From positions 25,697,618-25,761,617 of the forward strand of contig CP141128.1 in assembly GCA_035236585.1 (NCBI GenBank): a stretch of 64,000 nt of DNA. The letters are read 5' to 3'. A program made the position numbers and the translations under genes. The notes beneath the pieces are model-generated. The model had not been told where the DNA came from. It did not search any database and was given only the letters and a program-made list of their open reading frames with translations. The first letter of the stretch is position 1, and the number at the start of each line of letters is the position of its first letter. The DNA is from Warburgia ugandensis. Lineage: Eukaryota; Streptophyta; Magnoliopsida; Canellales; Canellaceae. Below, piece after piece: positions 56,627 to 64,000 of the stretch.

Positions 56627-59600
56627 GAAATAACAAAATTCATGTCCGCATGGGGGGGACCATGGCTGTCATAGTGGCGGCCTTCCCATGATTGCCCCAC
56701 CCAACATTTAGCCTCTCTTTGGGTGTGGTATCCATCACATAAATTTTAGAAAGCGGGTGGCCAAACCCACATAACTTTCCTAGCATAGCATAGCATCCCT
56801 AGTCCTACGACTGTGTAAAACCAAATCACAAGCCACAATGCTTGTATATAAAATACATTGTACATATCAGACGATGTGTCTGTTTAACCAAGGTTGGAAT
56901 ATTTTATATTCCATATTCTTAGGGTTTCCTTAGTCAACACATCTCATTACTTTCACCTCAATTGATTAGATTATTAGATTGGATCACTTAGTTGGATCAT
57001 GTGATTGGATCATCATTATGTTAAGGTACCAAATATACTTATATTATGAAGGTCTATAATTCTAGATAGAAGATCATATATGTTTACACATGAATCCTTA
57101 CTATATTATTGTACATCCACCTACCTCAAAGTGGTATCATGGTCTTGATTCATACATCTCAAGTGGTATTCATTCCATATTGTCCATCATGATCTTGATT
57201 CATACATCTATCAAACCATACGTATAAAGTTATTCCTCTATAAAAGTATTCTTTCTACATGTATTTGGGTTATCTTATGAGGGATGCCCTAACTTTCCTT
57301 GAATCATATATGACCAAGGTTTCAAACTTTTTATGTTCACAATTTACACTAAGTAAAATCATAGAAAAATACTACAATCTACATTATATTTCTTTTCTTT
57401 TTATTTGTAATCTTTCAAGATCCCTCTTAGATCTTGTTTGATCTTCCTTATCTTATTTACTATTTTTATTAGGATTAGATAATTACTAACCTTTTATGCT
57501 CATATTATTATTACTCAATAGTTAATGTTTTACTGGTTGAGGATAGCTTATTCCATCCTAAGTCTAGATAACTCCTCTTATGTCAAATTGGCTAAAGCTT
57601 ACTAGCTGAATGGTTGAACACAAAGTGATTACTTCAATCCTCATGTAAGGAGGCATTTAGACCTCACAAATGTCAACCGAAGGTAGGGGAAGAGCAAGGC
57701 TCTATTAGAGAACCCTCTTAACCACCATGTTTATCATTCATTAGTGTGACCTTAGCTCAACCTTTCATATGGTTCCTATGAGCATTTCAACCCTAAGTAC
57801 TCTTTCTAATTGATTTTAATTAAGTCCATGAACATTAAGATGTCATTCATGGAGTTTCATTATTCTCCTAATTTGGGCCATGAAAATAATATTCCTTATA
57901 TTATCCTACTAACTATAGCCCTTACTATCATTAAGTCCATGTCATTCATTCCATGTAAATGTCCTTCAACTCTATTTTTCATTTAATTACATTTTCAATG
58001 TAATTTTCATAACATAAGCATTAAAGCATAAATAAATAAATCTATAATTAAATCTACTAAGCAATAAATGACAATTATAATAACATTTAATAATTCAATT
58101 GAAAATCTAACATGCCATAACTATTCATCATGATCCAAGGATCATAGTTGATTTTTGTCCCTTTTAGGATTTAGATCTTGATCTTTTCATTTTCCTTTAG
58201 ATCTAATACATCTCTTTAATGTGATTTCATTATTAGATCATTGATGCATCTCATCAAATGATTTAATCCTTCTTGATCCAATCGATCAAGAAGATCTTAA
58301 GTCCTTCTATCCAATTTAAGGGCATAGATCTTAATCTATCCCAAATCATCATCATCCAGTCCATAAATCCATATGATATTAACTTCATATCTTCATCAAA
58401 ACACATCCATACTATCTAACCATCATTGATCAACTTGATCAAGGAGCTTACCATTCATTTTAATGGATCTTACTACTCTTAAGGCTAGATCTCTTAATTA
58501 AACATAGATCAGTCAATTATAACCATTGATTCCATGTTTTAAAATCACAAGATCTTCAATGGATTAGAATTATATAGTTTGATCATTCCAATTTTCACTA
58601 ATTATAAGAATTAGTAATACTTTTCTTTATTAACAGAATTTTTCATGCATCAAAACATATATTTTCTAAGTTAAATTGAGATCAAAATTGGGATTTTAAG
58701 ATTTCAGCCCATTTTAAGGGCTAAATTTTGATCTTTCTGTTTTTGTTTATTTACTTGATCTACACCTAAAAAATTTACTATGATCATAGTCCGTAAGGTT
58801 TTGGGACCCCATCAACCCATCCATCGATTCAATTTTTCATTTTAAAGTCATTAAGATCATGATCCAATACCATTGGTACGAATTTTACTAACTATCACAT
58901 GTAAATACAATTGGAAACATAGATCTAATGAGTTGAGTAACTTCTACAAGAGATAAGGAACCTATAGGAACTTTCAGAATTAAAATTAGAGTTGAATTGG
59001 CTCTTAATTGTAAAAAATAAGATTCTAGTTCAAAGTTTGGATGGCCTAGATCAAATTTATGCTTACGGGTGCGAGGATGACTAGTAGCTTGCCCTGTTAC
59101 CACCTATTATAGGTGGTGAATGGAGGTGACTGACTATAGGCGAGACGGTCTAGATCTAGACCGTCTGATCACCCATGGCCGGATCTCCTCCATCCTTGAC
59201 TATTAGCGGCCCCTATATCATCTCCTGGGGTTTTTGGGACCTAGGAATCGATCCAACAGCTTAGAGATTTCATTTAAGCTATCCAAGATGGTGAATCAGA
59301 GCATGATCACCTATACCAGTTCACCAATGAAGATCACCAGAGAAACAATTCCGATGAGCCCAAAACCTAAAATGAACTTAAGGACAATGAAGTAGGGGAT
59401 GCGATCCACCTACCTGGGGTGTTTAGAGTCCAGAAACTTGGCTGAAAAATAAGAAAATCCACACCTAAATAGATGTCGCCAGAGCTACTATTTTCTTATG
59501 GTTTGGCCAATGAATTCTTCGCTAATTGATGTAAAAGGATAGGGCTTTTGATGTGATGAACCTTTTTAATGGAGTGGATGAAGGATTCAACGGTCCAGGA

Positions 59601-59864
59601 GGAACGTCTAATTAAATAATCATAGCAGGGTGAAAACCCTATTCGTCGGAGATGATGTGTCTATAGAAGCGCCCAATGGTTTGGGGGGAATATTCCCCCT
59701 AATGCAACTGTGGACACTCTAAGAGAAGAAATAAAAGGGGAGAAATAAGGAATAAAGAAAAAAAAAGAAAAAGAAGGGGGACAATTTTTTAGCTAAAATT
59801 TTAGGGGAGGCTAGGGAATTTCATGATGACTTTTTTGAACATTTTTGGGAATTTTTTTCTGAGG

Positions 59865-59872
59865 TATTTATA
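59865..59872 (-). promoter_or_regulatory. TATA box of LTR S2
   Basis: Minus-strand TATAAATA in GCCTATAAATACC, about 780 bp from the LTR start, matching the E1 and S1 position in context. Confidence 0.65.
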
Positions 59873-60652
59873 GGCATTTTGGGAATTTTTCATGATTATA
59901 TGTAATTATCATGTTTCATTTCTTTGTAATATTAAATTTCCATTGGATTCCCACTGCCACCTCCTTCTCCACTAGTAGGTGGTAGTAGTTTGATTCATGA
60001 TTACACATTTTATGGCCATTGGATTCCTTTGTAGGCCCCTTGTGGGCCCTCGAAGGTGTGAAAAGATCATTTTTGCCCTTTTAATTCTAAAAATGGAGAA
60101 AAATAGTGTTTATTCCCATGAATTTGGAATTGATTGTACTTAGTGGTGTTGGAATTGTATTTCTAAGTACATTCTAAATTTTTACATCTTAGGTCTCAAT
60201 TATGAGTAAAATTACCATTTTACCATTTTATTCATAAAAATGGTATTTATTCATAAAAGGGCAAAGGGAAGGCCCAAAAGAATGTGGATAGAAGTGGTGA
60301 GGAAAGATTTAAAAACTTTGGGACTAAATGAAGCCATGGTATTTAATGGAGTGGAATGGAGGAATAAGATTCATGTGGCCTAACCCTAATTGGGATAAGG
60401 TCTTGATGATGATGATGATGATGATTGATAAAAATGGAGAAAAATAAGGATTTTTTATCCCATTCCGAATTTGTCCTGCTTACAGTCGTTCTGAAGGGTT
60501 TGTTGAGTATGTTTTCAATTATATGTGTCTTATCCTTTGATTGTACTTCTATAAAGTGCTTTTTAATAACCCTACTATTCTAGCCTGATTTTTCTTGAAA
60601 TTTTTAATTTCATTATTTATTCAATCTCCTTACAAAAGTTAGGGGTGTTACA

Positions 60653-61160
60653 TAATGATGCTTTATGGGCCTATCATGCAACATTCAAAACTCTTATAGG
60701 GATGTCAAAATACTGTTTAGTCTATGGCAAAGCCTGCCACCTACTAGTAGAACTTGAACATAAAGTATATTGGGCAATCAAAAAGCTCAATTTTGACTTA
60801 GATACTACTAGCACCACAAAAAACTGCAACTCAATGAGTTCAATGTGTTAAGGAAGTATGCATATGAGTCAGCATAACTATACAAAGACCAAATGAAAAT
60901 AATTCATGACAAACATATCTTAAGAAAGTCCACTACCCTTGGTTAAGAGGTCCTTTTGTATAATCTAATTTGCATCTAATTCTAGGAAAACTTAGATCTT
61001 GATAGATTGGACCCTACATTGGACCATATATTTTACCTACTATAAATCCTTATAGGGCTATTAAGAGAGAAAAGGATGGAGAGAACTCCAAAGTTAATGG
61101 ACAAAGGTTGAAACCCTTCTTAGAGTTAATAAACCCTAAAGTGAAAGAAACATTACTTGA
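60653..61160 (+). pseudogene. A3 integrase, right part
   Basis: Continues from 55752 after the target duplication: NDALWAYHATFKTLIG, VYGKACHLLVELEHKVYWAI and [12 protein letters not shown], the Athila integrase C-terminal block. One base is lost near 60812 and the frame fails. Further on, decayed sequence matches the A1 C-terminus (13100-13460). The halves join as in A1 and A2, which have the same sequence uninterrupted. Confidence 0.88.
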
Positions 61161-61800
61161 GGAACCAGAATAATAGGACCCACCTTAGTATATCCCATAA
61201 CATCTACATCCGTCATTACCAATGGATTCATCCTTATCATCTTTGCATGGCTAATCTGGCTTAATATGTTAAACTTAGAGCTCATTAGGAGGCAACCTCG
61301 GATTTTAAAGTCTCATTGTTCTACATTACCCATTCTTCATTTAAGTGCCCTATATTTCAAAACATCAGGGACAATGTTTAGCTCAGGTTGGAGGGTGTAG
61401 ACATGCATGAGATTTCTGAGCTTTTCTTCATGTTCTTGTTAGAATTTTTTTTTATAATCTTTCTGAGGTTTTAGGTCAAAGTTCTTTTACTATGATGAGA
61501 ATTGCATTGTCTAAAGTTTAGTATTTCTACTACTTTAACTTCTTAATAGAAATGCATATGGTTAATTCAGTATTTTATTATGTCCTGAAGTATTTTATGA
61601 AAGTTAATTCTTGGAATACTCTTACACACAATGGATGGTCTAGATTGACAAATGGTTATGGCATAGTGGCTCTGAGGAAAAAAGTGGAGACCTATGCACC
61701 TAATGAGTATTAGAGACTACCATATTTTCTAAGGGTTATAAGTAATTCCTATTTTCTTCGGAGAACATTGCTTCTAAAGATCCAAGTACTTTTGTTAAGG
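61161..61800 (+). other. A3 3' non-coding region
   Basis: Homologous to the start of the A1 and A2 3' regions (CTCATTAGGAGGCAAC, GGATTTTAAAGTCTCATTG). It breaks off at about 61800 after TTTTGTTAAGGTCAA and jumps into the middle of an LTR. The rest of the 3' region, the polypurine tract and the LTR start are deleted. Confidence 0.65.
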
Positions 61801-62573
61801 TCAATTGCTTTCTTATGCATGAATTTTTTGGTGTTCTTTTGTAGTTGAAATCTGGAAATTTTCTCTCAGTAACTTTGTGCTTTGTTTTCAACCATCTAAA
61901 CATTATTTTTGATTGAATCTATAGGAACACATTTAGATTTTCATGTTGTTCATTAGATCTATTAATCATTTTTCATGATAGGTCACTTTAAATACATCAA
62001 TTTTTGTCATTTTTGGAACCCTAAAACCATATGCATAGTCCATGTATCATGCATATGGTACTATGTCGGATTACCTTTTGCTTCTTGTTTAATTTAGTTG
62101 TATATGTTGTTAGTAATTGTTAATTTATTCATTTTCATACTATTTTATGTTTAGAAAGTTTCTTGCTTCAATTTTAGCGAGTTCTATTTTAGTAAGTTTT
62201 AGTTTAGGTAAGTGTTAATTTAGGAAAGTTTTTAATTTGAGTAGTTTCCTTAAGATTAGTTGCCTAATTTGATTCAATATAATTTAGCATTAGTTTTTTT
62301 ATGTTAAATGGATAATAGTTAGGTTGGTTTCATTGCTTAGTCTTGGTTTTTAGTAAGTATCTTTTAGGTTTAGTTTTTAGTTCCCTACATGTTTCCATTT
62401 TATGTTACTTTAAATTCCTAGTTTCATCACGACTCTTTCTCATTGTTAAAGTTAATTGATCTAATAGAATCCAATCTATTGAAAATTTGTGAGATTCCTC
62501 ATGGGATCGACCTTTCTTGCTTGAATATACTATATTGATTCATACACTTGCTCCTAATTTTAAAGCTACACCA
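61801..62573 (+). repeat. A3 3' LTR, last third only
   Basis: Aligns with 25440-26210 of the complete LTR, from TTTCTTATGCTTGAATTG-type sequence to TAAAGCTACACCA. The flank after it (AGGTTCATTTG) does not match the A2 side, so no target duplication can be read. Confidence 0.85.
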
Positions 62574-63223
62574 AGGTTCATTTGAGTCAAAAAAGCTTAT
62601 TAAAATGTTGGGGAAGTTAAGTATCACTATTGACATGGTGAACTAAAAAATCCATGTTTTGGATTGCCCAAAATCCCTTTTGATTTATAGAAAATTTGAC
62701 CCAAATCAAGTTGAAAAGCTATCCTATAACAAAACATTGCTACATGCAATCAATCGTATCGATGATCACATTTGTGTTGGAAATAAATGTAAAAAACAAG
62801 TTGAAAACAAGAAGGGAATGCTAGACTAATCAACTTAATAGGTTGGGAACATGTTTCTCTCAAGCTTATCAATCACTCTTAGTGATCAATTGATGGGGGA
62901 TGCCATTCGATCAGATCATACTTTGAGGTTTGGACCTTTGATCAATTGCTGCAATCGATAGATGAATGTTACTAATCAATCAATTGATTGATTGGTTCAT
63001 GCAAAATTGAGCTCACATTGTGTTTTGGGATTTTGATTCATCAGAGTGATTCTATCAATGTGATTGACTGATTGATTGATCCAAGTTGTTTTTCATGCGA
63101 TTGACTTAGACCTATCATTCATTGGGTTCAGAATTTTATGGTTGACATAGGCACATGGTTGCATATGATTTGTCTTTATGTGAATGATTCTAGTTATTGA
63201 GTTATAACAGTCTTCTAACAGAT
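62574..63223. other. Unassigned stretch right of A3
   Basis: No coding frame or LTR recognised. It is rich in ATCAATT/GATTGAT words, for example the self-complementary ATCAATCAATTGATTGAT near 62976-62993, and later GATTGACTGATTGATTGAT at 63062-63080. Confidence 0.4.
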
Positions 63224-63662
63224 GTGAGGTCAATTTTGGACATAGGACAGCCCTGTAGATTACATTTGACATGCATGGTGTGACCAATTAGTCATAGGTT
63301 TTTTGACCACGGTGAGGTCGATTTCAACATGGGGATGCCTTATGGATTGCATTTGACACGCATGATGTGACCAATGGATCATGTGTTTTCTAACTACAGT
63401 GAGGTCAATTTGGGCAATGGGGATTCCCTATGGATTTCTTTGATGTACCTGACTTGACTAATGTGTCACATTGTTTTCCAAGCTATTTGAAGTCATTGGA
63501 GGCAGGATTCTTGCCTTATGATTTGTTGATGTGCAAGGTGTGACCTTTGTGTCATGAGGATTTTTTTGACCAATGCAATGTAGTGGTTGCGCTAGGATAC
63601 CTTGCGAGATTTTTTACAAGCACAACTCAACAAAGTGTCGAGGAGTTTTTGACTAATTTGAG
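63224..63662 (+). repeat. Degenerate tandem array, about 88-bp units
   Basis: Units start GTGAGGTC at 63224, 63312 and 63399, TTGAAGTC at 63487, and a weaker one near 63575, so the spacing is 87-88 bp. Shared internal words are GGG(A)T(G/T)CC about 25 bp in, TTTGACATGCATGGTGTGACC-like sequence mid-unit, and GTTTTTTGACCA near the end. The first three units are clearly related, the fourth moderately and the fifth weakly. Confidence 0.7.
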
Positions 63663-64000
63663 ATTGAGATGGGAGCCTAGTTTTTCTATGGATTTCATTT
63701 TAATGGATACTTTCACCTGGTAGACACTGGGCTAAGAGGATAATAGGGTTGGCCACCTACTCTTCAAATTTTGAGGTACTTGATCATGCCATGGATGAAA
63801 TTTTTTAGTGTTGGAATCATGAGAAGGCTGCACCTAGGATTCACTCTATGCCCATGAGAGGTGGATGGAGTCTCCCTACTATAGCATCAATAGGGAGCAC
63901 ATTGACTGACCCGAGGTTCAAACTATGATGCATAGCAGTCAATGATTTATGTGATAAGGGCATTGATACCTTAGGCCGATATGGCATGATGATGGCCTAG
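63663..64000 (+). repeat. Chromovirus-like LTR segment running off the window
   Basis: GGGTTGGCCACCTACTCTTCAAATTTT (63748-63774) matches the E1 LTR block at 30283-30308. CCCATGAGAGG and the CTATAGCATCAATAGG...CCCGAG stretch (63878-63915) follow in the E1 order, with mainly transition differences. The LTR end would lie beyond the window. The tandem array to the left may be part of the same LTR. Confidence 0.55.

Larger units (their letters stand above)
55753..60652 (-). mobile_element. S2: reverse-oriented solo LTR of a divergent giant-LTR chromovirus
   Basis: 4,900 bp, flanked by TAATG on both sides (55748-55752, 60653-60657). On the minus strand it starts TGTAACACCCCTAAC and ends CAAGTCATCACA, like E1. 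It follows the E1 LTR in order: TATA box, middle region, TTGGCCACCCGC block, primer-site-like motif, hairpin and LTR end. It is much diverged, so it belongs to another subfamily or is older. Its U3 and CpG-rich parts differ most. It is the product of LTR-LTR recombination that removed the internal region. It has (ATG/GAT)n at 60406-60424. Confidence 0.92.
23548..62573 (+). mobile_element. A3: Athila-like retrotransposon, multiply interrupted
   Basis: Order on the plus strand: LTR 23548-26210, leader 26211-26476 and 50696-51522, gag 51523-52860, protease/RT/RNase H 52861-54960, integrase 54963-55752 and 60653-61160, 3' region to 61800, partial LTR 61801-62573. Two later insertions split it: E1 (target duplication GTAAA) in the leader and S2 (TAATG) in integrase. 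The 3' LTR has lost its first two thirds together with the polypurine tract. No target duplication can be read, because the 5' LTR is joined to A2. It is non-autonomous and old. Confidence 0.85.

Noticed and set aside
63224-63662. CRISPR-like array
   Set aside because: Spacing is regular, but whole units are related and degenerate, with no constant repeat plus variable spacer. The context is a plant nuclear genome.

Overview
The window looks like nuclear, intergenic DNA of a large-genome seed plant. It is AT-rich and made almost entirely of LTR retrotransposons and their debris. I found no host protein gene, tRNA, rRNA, CRISPR array or bacterial-style operon. The species cannot be told from the sequence. 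The plant assignment rests on the families present: Athila-like and Tat/Ogre-like Ty3/gypsy elements, and Tekay/Del-type chromoviruses with a tRNA-iMet primer site (TGGTATCAGAGC). All coding regions are broken, so functions below are ancestral.

Layout. 1-886 is the 3' end of a chromovirus-like LTR. 887-4056 is unassigned DNA with decayed minus-strand coding traces. 4057-4440 is a minus-strand Tat-like fragment. 4445-17474 is a degraded Athila-like copy (A1), interrupted at 5679-10158 by a reverse-oriented, truncated LTR (S1) of the giant-LTR chromovirus E1. 17475-19560 is a minus-strand Tat-like gag/protease remnant. 19561-20838 is unassigned. From 20858 a second Athila-like body (A2) leads into an LTR at 23548-26210, which is also the 5' LTR of a third body (A3) that runs in pieces to 62573.

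The core is a nested stack. A3 was hit in its 5' leader by chromovirus E1 (26477-50690; target duplication GTAAA). E1 was hit in its gag by chromovirus E2 (31622-41414; duplication TGAGG). The A3 integrase gene was separately hit by a reverse-oriented solo LTR, S2 (55753-60652; duplication TAATG). Each duplication is visible on both sides, and the interrupted reading frames rejoin when the inserts are removed. My hand counts on sample segments give about 5.5% difference between the E1 LTRs and about 4% between the E2 LTRs, in line with E1 being older.

E1 is unusual. Its LTRs (4,816 and 4,949 bp) are each longer than its own internal region (about 4.65 kb), and the TATA box lies only about 0.6 kb into the LTR, so roughly 4 kb of LTR should be transcribed. 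The LTRs of E1, E2, S2 and the window-start fragment share a hairpin whose paired sequence differs between copies while pairing is mostly kept. The giant LTRs also carry an internal copy of the LTR-end/primer-site junction. E2 has a palindromic TATA box preceded by nested inverted repeats. These LTR structures are the most interesting signals here. The right end holds an approximately 88-bp degenerate tandem array (63224-63662) and part of another chromovirus-like LTR.
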